Shown: piece after piece, positions 18,528-27,724 of the stretch | Position numbering within the stretch: position 1 is the first letter of the stretch | Layout of the letters: every line of letters begins with the position of its first letter | Assembly (NCBI RefSeq): GCF_002192415.1 | Contig: NZ_CP021780.1 | Coordinates: 1 to 64,000 of the forward strand | Source: Paenibacillus donghaensis | GTDB lineage: Bacteria; Bacillota; Bacilli; Paenibacillales; Paenibacillaceae | Direction of reading: 5' to 3' | DNA length: 64,000 nucleotides | Made by a program: the position numbers and the translations under genes | The notes under the pieces: model-generated | The model's database searches: none | What the model saw: only the letters and a program-made list of their open reading frames with translations | Told to the model about the DNA's origin: nothing

Positions 18528-18654
18528 GTTCAGTTCCCCTTTGTAATGTTGCTTCAGATCATAGTTCTCTATGCATTTTATCTATCATATAGGGGAGAGT
18601 ACAGAACAGATGGTGAAGAGTAGAACAGATTAGGCGGGAAATAAGGTACAATAC

Positions 18655-20139
18655 ATGAAACAGAGGTTGCGGAGAGGATGGGAAGCAGAGATGGCAAAAT
18701 CAGCGAGAGACTCAGGTTCGGCACGGTCAGCGCAGGGACAGCCGTTGTTCAGGCAGGTAATGAAATTTATGCTGAACCGGATAGAGCGGGGCGAATGGAA
18801 GGCGCATGAGAAGCTGCCCTCCATCCGGCTGCTGGCGGAAGAAACCGCGGTGCATCGGCTTACTGTGTTCAAGGCTTACCGGCAGCTGGTCGAGGAAGGC
18901 AAGCTTTATGTGCGTGATAAAGCAGGCTATTATGTCGCCCCGCAAGGGGGGCTATCCGCACGGAAGGAGGAGACTGCGGCGGGTACAGCCGCCTTGTATT
19001 CGCTGACCAATGCGCTTTCGGATATCCAGCGGATGCAGGTAGAATATCAGTTCTCGCAAGCGCTGATTGATCCGGGACTGCTGCCCAATCTGTTTTTGTC
19101 TGACTATGTCAAAAAAGTCTTCGATCTCTACCCGAAGGTCATGGGCACCTATTCGACGGTACAGGGTGACCCGGAGCTGCGGGAGACGTTAAGCCAGCAT
19201 TTCCGTACCCATCACCGGCTGCAGCTGTCTGCGGACGAGCTGCTGATTACTTCCGGCGCACAGCAGGCGATTAACTTGATCTCCGGGATGCTGTTGGGTC
19301 CGTTGGATACGGTGCTGGTGGAGCGGCCTACTTATAGTGTGGCTATGGATATTTTTCGCCGGGAGGGGGCTCGGCTGGTGCCGGTCGAGATCACCCCGCA
19401 GGGGTATGATCTGGCGGAGGTTGAGGCGCTGATGAGGAAGCACAAGCCGCGCTTCTTCTATCTCAATCCCACGCACCATAATCCAACAGGCTACACCGTG
19501 CCTGCCGAGCAGCGGAAGCTGCTGGTCGAGCTGGCCGAGCGCTACCGCTGTCTGCTGGTGGAGGATGACCCGTTCCGCGATATGTATTTCGGGGCTGAGC
19601 CTCCGCCGCCTTGTTTCGCATATGATACGGAGGGTTGGGTCATCTATATCAGCAGCTTCAGCAAATATGTCGCTCCGGGGCTGCGCATCTGCGCGGTAGC
19701 CTGCCGTCATCCGTTCATGGAGCGGCTGATTACGGCCAAGTCGCTGGCGGACAACGGCACTCCGCTGCTGAATCAGAAAATCTTCCTGCATTACTACACC
19801 TCGCCCCGCCTGCAGCAGCATCTGGTGAAGCTGCGGATTGCGCTTCAGGTGCATAAGGAGATTGCGGAGGAGGTGCTGTCTGCTGCCGGATGGACCTGGA
19901 CCGCCCCGCAGGGTGGGCTGAATCTGTGGGTCAAGCTGCCGGAGGACATACCGGTGGATGTGCTGTTTGCGCGTTGTATGGCGGAGTCGATCGCTTTTGT
20001 GCCCGGCGAGATTCTAGATCCGCGCGGCGAGATGAAATCCTGGCTGCGTCTCAGTTATTCATTCGCCAGCGAAACGGTGCTGCGCGAGGGCATGCAGCGG
20101 CTGACAGCGCTAGCCGGGTCGCTGGGGGCGTCGAGGTGA
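18655..20139 (+). CDS. MocR-type regulator: GntR wHTH fused to PLP aminotransferase fold
   Basis: 494 residues. An N-terminal GntR winged helix (about 25-90: 'RIERGEWKAHEKLPSIRLLAEETAVHRLTVFKAYRQL') is followed by a class I aminotransferase-like domain. The PLP lysine is in 'ISSFSKYVAPGLRICAV', and 'YLNPTHHNPTGYT' and 'LVEDDPFRDMYF' are cofactor-binding motifs. MocR proteins use PLP-amino-acid adducts as signals and commonly control a divergent transporter or PLP gene; here the EamA gene is the likely target. The start could also be ATG 18691. The last 60 bases of the gene are imperfectly duplicated just downstream. Confidence 0.9.
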   Translation: MKQRLRRGWEAEMAKSARDSGSARSAQGQPLFRQVMKFMLNRIERGEWKAHEKLPSIRLLAEETAVHRLTVFKAYRQLVEEGKLYVRDKAGYYVAPQGGLSARKEETAAGTAALYSLTNALSDIQRMQVEYQFSQALIDPGLLPNLFLSDYVKKVFDLYPKVMGTYSTVQGDPELRETLSQHFRTHHRLQLSADELLITSGAQQAINLISGMLLGPLDTVLVERPTYSVAMDIFRREGARLVPVEITPQGYDLAEVEALMRKHKPRFFYLNPTHHNPTGYTVPAEQRKLLVELAERYRCLLVEDDPFRDMYFGAEPPPPCFAYDTEGWVIYISSFSKYVAPGLRICAVACRHPFMERLITAKSLADNGTPLLNQKIFLHYYTSPRLQQHLVKLRIALQVHKEIAEEVLSAAGWTWTAPQGGLNLWVKLPEDIPVDVLFARCMAESIAFVPGEILDPRGEMKSWLRLSYSFASETVLREGMQRLTALAGSLGASR

Positions 20140-20262
20140 CGAAATGCGGAGCGGGGGATTGGATGCGCATATTACTGGCAGACTTGGAAGGGGATGCAGC
20201 GGCTGACAGCGCTGGTCGAATCGCTGGTGATGCCGAGTTGACGAAGCGCGGGGCAGGCTCGG
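20090..20262 (+). repeat. Partial duplication of the 3' end of the MocR gene
   Basis: The block GCAGCGGCTGACAGCGCT with the following TCGCTGG and GACGAA occurs at 20095-20145, inside the gene's end, and again about 98 bases later at 20193-20243, beyond its stop. The second copy has diverged. The rest of 20263-20588 shows no gene or clear structure. Confidence 0.7.
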
Positions 20263-20588
20263 AGTGATCTGATGAAGCGTGGGAAACGGTGGGATCATTC
20301 GTGGCAGCGCTCGAAGGGGATGTCGGGTCAGCCGGGTTGAAGACGGCGAGGTCTGCTCCTTAGCCGACCGGAACGGTTGAGAATAATCAGGAGGGGTAAG
20401 GAATTAGCATGGCGGAGTGTTTCGTTGCCAAATGTACTTTTAAGCTGGCTGGAAATGCTGCTTGGTGACATGACGATAGGTGATCAAGTGAATGGAGGAC
20501 GGGGCTTGATTGCGCTGTCTCATTTCTGCTAAATGCTGTAACCTTATCCAGTCGGTGAACGTCTGAACTGTAAAGGAGTGTGGTTCTT

Positions 20589-21287
20589 ATGTTAAGCAGA
20601 TTGCGAAATCCGGCTTTGGTAATTCTATGCGCCGCGTTGGTTGTAATGGGCCTGCTGATTGTGCGTCCTGGGGTGAGCTATGCCTGTTCTTGTGTTGTGC
20701 CCGATGGGCCACAGGCGTCGCTGGAACGGAGTGCCGCTGTCTTCAGTGGTGAGGTGGTATCTATGGAGGAGAAGCAGGGAGTTGTCACCTCCACGGGTGA
20801 TCCGGTACAGGTGACGTTTAAGGTAGCGAACAGCTGGAAGGGGGTGGAGGGTGACGAGGTGACCTTAACCACCGCGATGTCTTCGGAGAGCTGCGGCTTC
20901 GAGTTCACGGAAGGCAGCAGCTACCTGGTCTATGCCGGCGGCGCGGAAGGCAAGCTGCAGGCCAGCCTGTGCAGCCGGACCGTAAAGCTGGCCTCTGCGG
21001 GCGAGGACCTGGAGGCACTTGGCCCAGGGACTTCGCCCAGTGTAAGCCCGTCCCCTGCGGCGAGTGCGGAACCCCCGCAGGGCGTGGAGACGCCGCCCGT
21101 TGCGGAGGGCGGGGCAGGCAATGACGGCGGCAGCGGAGACAACGCTGAACCGGCAGTGAATGCCGCCGAGTCCGGCGGAGATTCCGCCCAGATCTACGTG
21201 TGGTCCGGCGTGGCGCTGCTTGCGCTTGTAGTAGTAGTTGTGATATTCCGCTACAGAAGCATCAGAATGCGCAGCGGCCGGAAATAG
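20589..21287 (+). CDS. Secreted TIMP/NTR-like domain protein with C-terminal membrane anchor
   Basis: About 232 residues. A signal peptide (hydrophobic 'PALVILCAALVVMGLLIV') ends before 'YACSCVVPDGPQASLERSAAVFSGEVVSME'. The Cys-x-Cys right after cleavage is typical of tissue-inhibitor-of-metalloproteinase/netrin-like domains. Further cysteines ('SSESCGFEF', 'ASLCSRTVKL') would make disulfides. A Pro/Ser/Gly-rich linker (about 145-195) leads to a single C-terminal helix ('VWSGVALLALVVVVVIF') and a basic tail. It would display the NTR domain on the outer face. Whether bacterial versions inhibit proteases is unknown. AAGGAG lies about ten bases before ATG 20589. Confidence 0.75.
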   Translation: MLSRLRNPALVILCAALVVMGLLIVRPGVSYACSCVVPDGPQASLERSAAVFSGEVVSMEEKQGVVTSTGDPVQVTFKVANSWKGVEGDEVTLTTAMSSESCGFEFTEGSSYLVYAGGAEGKLQASLCSRTVKLASAGEDLEALGPGTSPSVSPSPAASAEPPQGVETPPVAEGGAGNDGGSGDNAEPAVNAAESGGDSAQIYVWSGVALLALVVVVVIFRYRSIRMRSGRK

Positions 21288-21587
21288 CTCTGGGTTATCA
21301 AGCAAATATGAGGGTGGATGCTCCGGCTATGAGGCAGGCGTATCGCGTAGGAGGTCCGGGCATCAGCGCCCCTAAGTAACATGGGTTTCTTTGCTGCTGC
21401 CTACCCGCCTGCTGCCTGCTAAGCGGTACCTGCTGCTCACTGCTTGCTATTTACCGCCTGTCGTGTGGTGTCTGATGTCTGTCGTCTGCTCCTGCCGTCT
21501 GATGCTTGCCACTTACCGCCAACGGCCAAGCGCCAACTGCCAAGCGCTACCCCCCAGCCACCAACCGCTACCCGCAGCCCCCAGTGC

Positions 21588-22236
21588 CCTGTGTCCGATG
21601 GGAAAGCCTGCAAAAGTACATCTTTTTGAGGTGTTTAGCGCCATTAGGGGTGAAATACCTGCAAAAATACATCCTTTTGGTCCCAATTGTCTTATGGGGG
21701 CCAAAACCTAAAAAATTCCTGTACTTTCGCAGGAATTTCTTGTGCGTAGCGTATTGCAGGTCAAATGCCTGCACTTTTGCAGGCATTCCCCGGCAGCGTG
21801 CATGACCCGCCACGGCGTATCCACCTCTAACGTATTGCACAGCCAATGCCTGCACTTTCGCAGGCATTCCCCAGCAGCGTGTATGCCCCGCCACGGCGTA
21901 TCCACCTCTAACGTGTTGCACAGCCAATGCCTGCACTTTAGCAGGCATTACTTTTCTAACCCTAGTTGCTTACTGCCTGCTATCTATCGACTATCGTCTA
22001 CCCGCCTACCGCTAGTCCCTTTGTCCGATGGGAAAGCCTGCAAAAGTACATCTTTTTGAGGTGTTTAGCGCTATTAGAGGTGAAATACCTGCAAAAATAC
22101 ATCCTTTTGGTCCCCATTTGTCTTATGGGGGCCAAAACCTAAAAAATTCCTGCACTTTCGCAGGAATTTCTTGTGCGTAGCGTATTGCACGTCAAATGCC
22201 TGCACTTTTGCAGGCATTCCCCGGCAGCGTGCCTGC
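21588..22236. repeat. Repeat family A array with a large direct duplication
   Basis: A block of about 220 bases (21592-21808), starting GTCCGATGGGAAAGCCTGCA, recurs almost unchanged at 22022-22235. Between them an 81-bp unit is tandemly repeated (starts 21753, 21834, 21915), each carrying the hairpin AATGCCTGCA..TGCAGGCATT. Further units read CCTGCAAAAGTACATCTTTT and CCTGCAAAAATACATCCTTT. The array fills most of 21288-22315, which has no supported gene; 21380-21580 holds short CT-rich degenerate repeats (CTGCCTGCT, CTACCGCC). Confidence 0.85.
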
Positions 22237-22315
22237 CCGCTGCGTGTGCACCTCCGATGTATTCCCCACCGCATGCGCATCTCAGACTACCCGATATTAC
22301 GCGTAGCCCGCAGGC

Positions 22316-23725
22316 TCACACCCAGCCAAACAGGCGGGCAAGCTGGGCGACGGTGAACGTTACGCCGATGGCAATGGCCAGCGGGATAACGGCGGAGAGA
22401 ATCGACCATTTGAGGCTTTTGGTCTCTTTGTAGATATTTATTAGCGTAGTGCCGCACGGATAATGCAGCAGCGAGAACAGCATCATATTCAGCGCGGTCA
22501 ACCAAGTCCAGCCATGGCTCAGGAAGATATCCTTGATGCTGCCCAGGCTTTCAATATCGACCATCGCGCCTGAGGACATATAACCCATCAGCAGAATCGG
22601 CAGCACGATCTCATTCGCAGGCAGCCCGAGAATAAAGGCCATCATGATGAAGCCATCCATCCCCAGCAGCTGGGCAAAAGGCTCGAAAAAAGCAGCCATA
22701 TGATTCAGCACACTGTCGCCGCCAATAAACAGGTTGCCGAGAATCCAGGTGATCACCCCTGCAGGCGCAGCCACAATGATGGCGCGGGTGAGTACATTCA
22801 GCGATTTCTCCTTGGAGGAGAGCAGGATGGTCTTCCAGATCTGCGGCCGCCGGTAGGGCGGAAGCTCCAGCGTGTAGTGGGTGGGAACACCACGCAGCGC
22901 TGTTTTGGACATCACCCACGAGACTGTCAGCGTAACCATAATTCCGATCAGCACGAGTCCCATCAGCACAGAGGCGGTTGCCAGCGTGCGGAGCGCACCT
23001 GTGGTTGCCGCGCCTGCCATGAACAGGGAGGAGAGCAGGATCAGCGTCGGCCAGCGCCCGTTGCAGGGCACGAAGTTATTGGTCAGAATGGCGAGCATTC
23101 GCTCGCGTGGCGACTCGATAATGCGTGTGGAGAGGATCGCAGCAGCGTTGCAGCCGAAGCCCATGGACATGGTCAGGGCCTGCTTGCCGTGCCCTCCTGA
23201 TTTTTTGAACAGACGGTCCATGTTAAAAGCAACACGCGGCAGATAACCGAAATTCTCCAACAGCGCAAACACCGGAAAAAAGATCATCATCGGCGGCAGC
23301 ATGACACTGATGACCCAGGAGGTTCCCCGGTATAATCCCAGCACCAGCACACCATGCAGCCAAGCCGGGGCATGCACGGCCTCGAAGCCGGCGGTCAGGT
23401 ACCCTTCCAGCCAGCCGAAGAAGGAGGCCAGCCAGCCTGACGGATAGTTGGCACCGGCAATGGTAATCCAGAACACCACCCCAAGGATGGCCAGCATGAT
23501 CGGGAAGCCCCATAGCTTGGAGGTCACGATATTATCCAGCTTAAAGGTGCTGTTCAGCCTTTTGCGGTCCTGATAGCTGACCGCCTCTCCGCAGATGCCT
23601 GCGGATACACTGTAGATTCCGCTGACAATCTCATCCCGGACGGCTCCGCCGTCGGCGAGTTTCCTGGCTGTAGCCAGGAGTGATTCCAAGGACTCGGGGC
23701 CTTTAATGACATGCGGGGATTCCAT
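22316..23725 (-). CDS. feoB: FeoB membrane permease part (nucleoside-recognition/gate domains), separate gene
   Basis: 469 residues: the transmembrane half of the ferrous-iron transporter FeoB without the GTPase. After a short helical N-terminus come 'LWGFPIMLAILGVVFWITI', the paired Gate domains, 'GFGCNAAAILSTRIIESPRERM' and 'NNFVPCNGRWPTLILLSSLF' (a conserved Cys region of FeoB), with about eight to ten helices. Its ATG lies inside the end of the GTPase gene, overlapping by 23 bases in another frame. It has its own AGGAGG nine bases upstream, so the split is a designed two-gene layout and not a frameshift. Family A repeats begin just beyond its stop. Confidence 0.92.
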   Translation of the reverse strand: MESPHVIKGPESLESLLATARKLADGGAVRDEIVSGIYSVSAGICGEAVSYQDRKRLNSTFKLDNIVTSKLWGFPIMLAILGVVFWITIAGANYPSGWLASFFGWLEGYLTAGFEAVHAPAWLHGVLVLGLYRGTSWVISVMLPPMMIFFPVFALLENFGYLPRVAFNMDRLFKKSGGHGKQALTMSMGFGCNAAAILSTRIIESPRERMLAILTNNFVPCNGRWPTLILLSSLFMAGAATTGALRTLATASVLMGLVLIGIMVTLTVSWVMSKTALRGVPTHYTLELPPYRRPQIWKTILLSSKEKSLNVLTRAIIVAAPAGVITWILGNLFIGGDSVLNHMAAFFEPFAQLLGMDGFIMMAFILGLPANEIVLPILLMGYMSSGAMVDIESLGSIKDIFLSHGWTWLTALNMMLFSLLHYPCGTTLINIYKETKSLKWSILSAVIPLAIAIGVTFTVAQLARLFGWV

Positions 23726-24434
23726 GGCTGGTAACCTCCTTTTTCAGGGCTGGGGTGTGGCGGTTTAAGTTCTCTTTGAGCGAGGCCATCAGGCTGTCAT
23801 CCCCGTCCAGCAGCCGCAGTGCAATCCAGCGAGCCGGATATTTCGAGCCGACAGTCTGCTCCACCAGGGGCAGCAGCTCGGCGATTCCCCGTTCAATCTC
23901 TTCATTGTAGGTAATCCGCATCGGCGGAGCGGAGAAGCTGCCTGTGGCGACACGTTCCACCTGATCCAGCAGTGCTTCGATGCCGACCTTGTTGCGGGCG
24001 CTGATGGCGACTACGGGAACACCGAGGCGTTTGCCGATTTTTCTCAGATTAATATCGATGCCAAGCTTCTGGGCCTCATCAATCAGATTGATGCAGACCA
24101 CGGCCTGACCGGTAATCTCCAGCACCTGCAAGGCAAGATTGAGGTTGCGTTCCAGCGACGTTGCATCCAGTACCACCAGCGTAACATCTGGCTGCTCAAA
24201 AATAATATAATCCCGCGCCGCTTCCTCATCCGCAGAGTTGGAATACAATGAATACGTTCCGGGAAGATCGATGGCGCGGTAAACATGCTCCTTGTGGGTG
24301 AACTCTCCTTCGGCGGTGATGACGGTCTTGCCGGCCCAGTTCCCCGTGTGCTGGCGCATGCCGGTCAGGAGGTTGAACAGTGTGCTTTTTCCCGTGTTGG
24401 GATTGCCTGCAAAAGCTACAGTATACTCACTCAT
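23703..24434 (-). CDS. feoB: FeoB GTPase domain protein, separate gene
   Basis: 243 residues carrying the G domain and helical spacer of FeoB. Motifs: G1 'GNPNTGKST' (near residue 10), switch Thr in 'GNWAGKTV', G3 'DLPGTYSL', G4 'NLID', G5 'ISARN'. It ends 'KKEVTSHGIPACH', so it stops where the membrane part would begin in one-piece FeoB. It would bind GTP and gate Fe2+ uptake by the separate permease. Its ATG overlaps the feoA stop by four bases. Three genes in order feoA, GTPase, permease form one operon. Confidence 0.93.
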   Translation of the reverse strand: MSEYTVAFAGNPNTGKSTLFNLLTGMRQHTGNWAGKTVITAEGEFTHKEHVYRAIDLPGTYSLYSNSADEEAARDYIIFEQPDVTLVVLDATSLERNLNLALQVLEITGQAVVCINLIDEAQKLGIDINLRKIGKRLGVPVVAISARNKVGIEALLDQVERVATGSFSAPPMRITYNEEIERGIAELLPLVEQTVGSKYPARWIALRLLDGDDSLMASLKENLNRHTPALKKEVTSHGIPACH

Positions 24435-24685
24435 GTCTCCGCACCTCCGATTAAATCTCCATAAATCAGCGAGCTTTCTTCTCTGCGCAGGGCGATCGTT
24501 GTGTTGCTGATCCGAAAAGCGGTTGGATCTCCCAGCGGACTGCGCCGCAGCACCTCCACTACATTGCCGACCACAAAACCCAGATCCAGCAGTCTTCTTC
24601 TGAGCACACCCTGTACTTCGATGCCGCTAATCCGTAAAGTGCTGCCGTTCTTGGCTTCCGATAAGGGAATACCTGTTCCAGCCAT
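24431..24685 (-). CDS. feoA: FeoA, SH3-like accessory protein of ferrous iron transport
   Basis: 84 residues with the SH3-like FeoA fold: 'SLIYGDLIGG' at the end, 'LRRRLLDLGFVVGNVVEVLRRSPLGDP' in the middle and 'ISNTTIALRREE'. FeoA interacts with FeoB at the cytoplasmic side. It heads the operon. I see no good Fur box just upstream, unlike at the siderophore genes near 59-60 kb. Confidence 0.92.
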   Translation of the reverse strand: MAGTGIPLSEAKNGSTLRISGIEVQGVLRRRLLDLGFVVGNVVEVLRRSPLGDPTAFRISNTTIALRREESSLIYGDLIGGAET

Positions 24686-25564
24686 GAGTCTTCCTTCTTC
24701 CTTTTACATAAATTTTTAAAATTAAAATGAGGTATGAATATACAAGCGTTTATGTGTATTTATGTGTATTTTGCCTAGTGGAATTATTATTGGGCTCTGC
24801 CACAAGATTAGTATACGTAAATAACTTTGTCCCTGCAACAAAAATGTTTCCCTAGGGAAAGAATGAGGGACTAGTAGTAGCTGCAACAGTGAGGAGATCT
24901 GTAGGAGGAAGGAAGGCGAAAGGCGCTGTGTGGAAAGATGCAGAGTTACGTGAGCGGGGGGCAAGCGGAAATAGGCGGGTGGTAAACTGAAGTAGGCAGG
25001 TGGGCAAGCGGAGTTGACAGTGAGAAGTGAGTAAGTATGCGGTCGGTGTTGGACAGGTAGGCAAACGGAAATAGCCATACGAAGTGAGCAGGTGGGCAGG
25101 GGAAAGTAAAGTGCAGGTAGGCTAGCGGAGGTGGGTAAGTGGGCAGACAGGAGTAGGCGATTGAAAGTGGAAATGAAGTGGCGATTAAAGGCGGAAGTGG
25201 AGGTGGCGATTGAAGGTGGAAGGAAAGTGGAAGGGAAGTGGGGAGGGGAAGATAGTGGGGCCTGCTACAAGTGGCGGAAAGCCCAGGAAACACGGCGAAT
25301 GTGCTGGAATGTAAAAGAGGGAGTTGACCAGAGAGAGTAGATGGGAAAGCTGTAGCGTATATCGATCAGCCAGCGTTGGCCCAAGTAAAATAGTTATACT
25401 GAAAAAGGTGGATTAGCGGAGTTAGTAACCGAGGAAGCCGGGAGAAGTCGAGAATTTAAGCAGCACCGGTGAATGGGTGGGAGCTGTATACCCGTGTCTC
25501 AAGCTTGCGGCGGGACGTTGGTGTTGGTGCTTGAAGCGGATGGACAGCTGAGTGCTTGGAGTGG
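24686..25564. other. Gene-free region upstream of feoA with degenerate repeats
   Basis: About 880 bases without a supported gene. 24751-24771 holds TTTATGTGTA twice in tandem. TTTCCCTAGGGAAA (24847-24860) is a perfect 14-base palindrome that could be a protein site. 24955-25260 is made of degenerate repeats of GTAGGCAGGTGGGCAAGCGGA and GTGGCGATTGAAGGTGGAA, strongly purine-biased on this strand. The feo promoter must lie in the first 150 bases. Confidence 0.6.
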
Positions 25565-25750
25565 AGCGGACTGTATAGTTCTTATTTACTCATAAAAGCC
25601 CAGTTTAGTGGTTTAAACGGACTGAGGAGCCGCTGTTTGAGCAGGTGGAGGCTGTTTGAGTGCTGTTTTGACCCAATAGGGTCTCCTGTGTCCGCAAACC
25701 TGTAATTTGTGAGTGATTAGTCCAAATAAGGGCTGCTCGGTCCGCTGGCC
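25565..25750. repeat. Palindromic repeat family B, copy 2
   Basis: CGGACTGTATAGTTCTTATTT (25568-25588 area) and the inverted units GGGTCTCCTGTGTCCGC (about 25679) and AATAAGGGCTGCTCGGTCCG (about 25724). More diverged than copies 1, 3 and 4. CGGCCCCGTAGGCCG follows twice, near 25780 and 25830. Confidence 0.65.
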
Positions 25751-25855
25751 TTCTGTGCAGCCTGACCCAAAACGTGGAGCGGCCCCGTAGGCCGAACGAG
25801 AGGCAAAAAGGCCTTTGAATTTGCCTTACGCGGCCCCGTAGGCCGCCTATCCGCC

Positions 25856-26302
25856 TCAGAATGTAAGTGTGCGGCCGGTTTCTACCAGCGTTTTGGTGTT
25901 GCTGAGGATAGCCCACCAAGCGCTTTCGCTGGCTGCATAGGAGGGATCGTCAGGATGCCACTGGTCATGAATCAGCGTAAGCTTGGTACAGCCGCCGGAC
26001 GGCTCCAGCAGCCAGGAAATGCGTGATTCGTAGTCTTGTCCACCTTTAAGATACGAAGGGCCGACCTTATGCGTGAAGATCAGCGTCTGGTGCGGGATAT
26101 ACTTCAACAAGGTTCCGTACACATGAACGGTTTGCTCGCCTTCCGCACCGGGACCGATGTATTCCAGCAGATCCCCTTCTTGGAAGGTGGAGCGAATGCT
26201 GCAGCCGTAATAGATTTGCTGTACACTCTCCGGAGAAAACAGACCTTCCCATACCTGCTCGGGTGTAGCGTTAAAATAGAACTCATATACCAGATCTTTC
26301 AT
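25856..26302 (-). CDS. SRPBCC (AHSA1-like) domain protein
   Basis: 148 residues in the START/Bet v1-like fold used for binding hydrophobic ligands. The N-terminal 'YEFYFNATPEQVWEGLFSPE' and C-terminal 'SESAWWAILSNTKTLVETG' are typical of the AHSA1/YndB branch. AGGAGG lies upstream of the ATG. It is a single gene. The ligand is unknown. Confidence 0.83.
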   Translation of the reverse strand: MKDLVYEFYFNATPEQVWEGLFSPESVQQIYYGCSIRSTFQEGDLLEYIGPGAEGEQTVHVYGTLLKYIPHQTLIFTHKVGPSYLKGGQDYESRISWLLEPSGGCTKLTLIHDQWHPDDPSYAASESAWWAILSNTKTLVETGRTLTF

Positions 26303-26422
26303 CTCTTAATCCTCCTATAGGGGTTAGTTAGCGGCCTACAACGCCGGCTCTTGATTCGGTTACCAGCAGCATGAACACGTGAGCGTTCCTGTATACCTCT
26401 CGCTAGTTCGACTTTACTATAC

Positions 26423-26454
26423 AAAAAGATCACTGACAGTTACGGTCAGTGATC
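26423..26454 (-). terminator. Rho-independent terminator of the WYL regulator gene
   Basis: GATCACTGAC (26428-26437) pairs with GTCAGTGATC (26445-26454). On the minus strand a five-T run follows (26423-26427). The rest of 26303-26677 holds no gene, only short repeats of CTCATCATGCCCCTACTC type near 26600-26680. Confidence 0.8.
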
Positions 26455-26677
26455 CATAAAAATAGTCTCTCATCATGTTACTTTACTTAGGCCCTCGCCT
26501 TCGGTATGCAGGATTGAGCGTTCTAAGCAGTCACCGGTAGTTGGCTATGAGTAAAAATTACCGTTGAATCCTTGGAAACTGGGCCTTAGGAGTAACCTAG
26601 TCATGCCCTACTCCTAATGCTCTCATCATGCCCCTACTCGTGATACTCGCATCACGCCTTATCCCTGATGCCGCTCA

Positions 26678-27640
26678 TCATGCCCCATAATGAGCGGCCA
26701 GTCCGGCCGCGATCTCCGCCAGCCGCTGCTTCAGCGCTGCAGGCGCTATAATCTGCAGGGATGTCCCGTAGGGAAGCAGAAAGTAAGCGGCATAAGTCAT
26801 TAATGATGATTCATCCATCCTAAAAACCGCTTGTCCAGCCGTCCGCTCCACCAGCGTATGCCCAAACATCCAGTGGCTGCAGAGGTCATTCAGGATGCTT
26901 TCGCCTGAGGCGATGGTTACGGCAAGTAGCGGCGCTTCCGTATTCCGGCCAGGCAGCAGGCTCTGCAGCAGAAACTCGCGCGCCGAGAATCCTTCGGGCC
27001 GCACGAAGAATTCCCCGCTTCGCATCAGCCCGGCAATCCTGTCCACCCGGAAGCTGCGGATCTCCTGCCGCCGTTGGCAGAAGGCCGCCAGATACCACTG
27101 GCCCTTCCACAGCACCAAACCGTAGGGGTTAATGTGGCGTGAAGAAGCTTCAACCCCGTTGCCTTTGCGGTATTCCATCTGCAGGGTAAGCCTCTCCGCC
27201 GAGCACAGCTCCAGCTCCTGCAGCAGCGGCTCCAGCGCTGTTGCAGCTGCCGGAACCTGCAGCGTCTCCATCCCGCCCTCATGGCGCTCCAGCTGCTCCA
27301 GCTGCACGTTGTTGTTATAGCGATTCAGCTTGGCAACCGCGCGGTCCAGCTCAGCCTCATAGGGGTAGCCGCTTCCCCTGGCAAAAGCGGAGGCCTGCAC
27401 CAGCGCCCGCTGCTCCCCGATGTCGAAGAACAGCGGGGTATCCACAAAAGACGCGGGCAGGCTGTACCCGCCGCCCGGTCCGGCATCGGCAATGACAGGC
27501 ACGCCGCTTGCACACAGCGCATCAATGTAGCGGTACACCGAGCGCACGCTGATCTCCAGCCTGTCCGCCAGCTCTGCGGCTGTGGTTCTCTGCTGCTTCA
27601 GCATCCAGAGGATGGATAACATGTAATCGGCTTTGGCCAT
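26678..27640 (-). CDS. YafY-type transcriptional regulator: HTH + WYL domain
   Basis: 320 residues. An N-terminal HTH_11 domain ('MLSILWMLKQQRTTAAELADRL', 'ISVRSVYRYIDALCASGVP') is followed by a WYL domain ('NPYGLVLWKGQWYLAAFCQRRQEIRSFRVDRI') and the WCX C-terminal extension. WYL proteins bind nucleic acids or nucleotides and control stress and defence genes. The adjacent genes suggest no clear regulon. GGAGG lies about 11 bases before the ATG. A heptanucleotide repeat lies upstream, between this gene and bceB. Confidence 0.87.
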   Translation of the reverse strand: MAKADYMLSILWMLKQQRTTAAELADRLEISVRSVYRYIDALCASGVPVIADAGPGGGYSLPASFVDTPLFFDIGEQRALVQASAFARGSGYPYEAELDRAVAKLNRYNNNVQLEQLERHEGGMETLQVPAAATALEPLLQELELCSAERLTLQMEYRKGNGVEASSRHINPYGLVLWKGQWYLAAFCQRRQEIRSFRVDRIAGLMRSGEFFVRPEGFSAREFLLQSLLPGRNTEAPLLAVTIASGESILNDLCSHWMFGHTLVERTAGQAVFRMDESSLMTYAAYFLLPYGTSLQIIAPAALKQRLAEIAAGLAAHYGA

Positions 27641-27724
27641 TCCTTCTGCGCCTCCTCGAAAGACGGGGTTATTATGATCCCCAGTGTACCTTGTAAGGAG
27701 CGGGCTGCCAACCGATAATTCCTA

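Noticed and set aside
23703..23725. Frameshift error splitting feoB
   Set aside because: The second gene has its own ATG and AGGAGG at proper spacing, and the GTPase ends at the usual domain boundary.
24722..25293. Minus-strand Pro/Ser/Leu-rich open frames upstream of feoA
   Set aside because: They arise from purine-biased degenerate repeats, lack start signals and show no recognisable domain.
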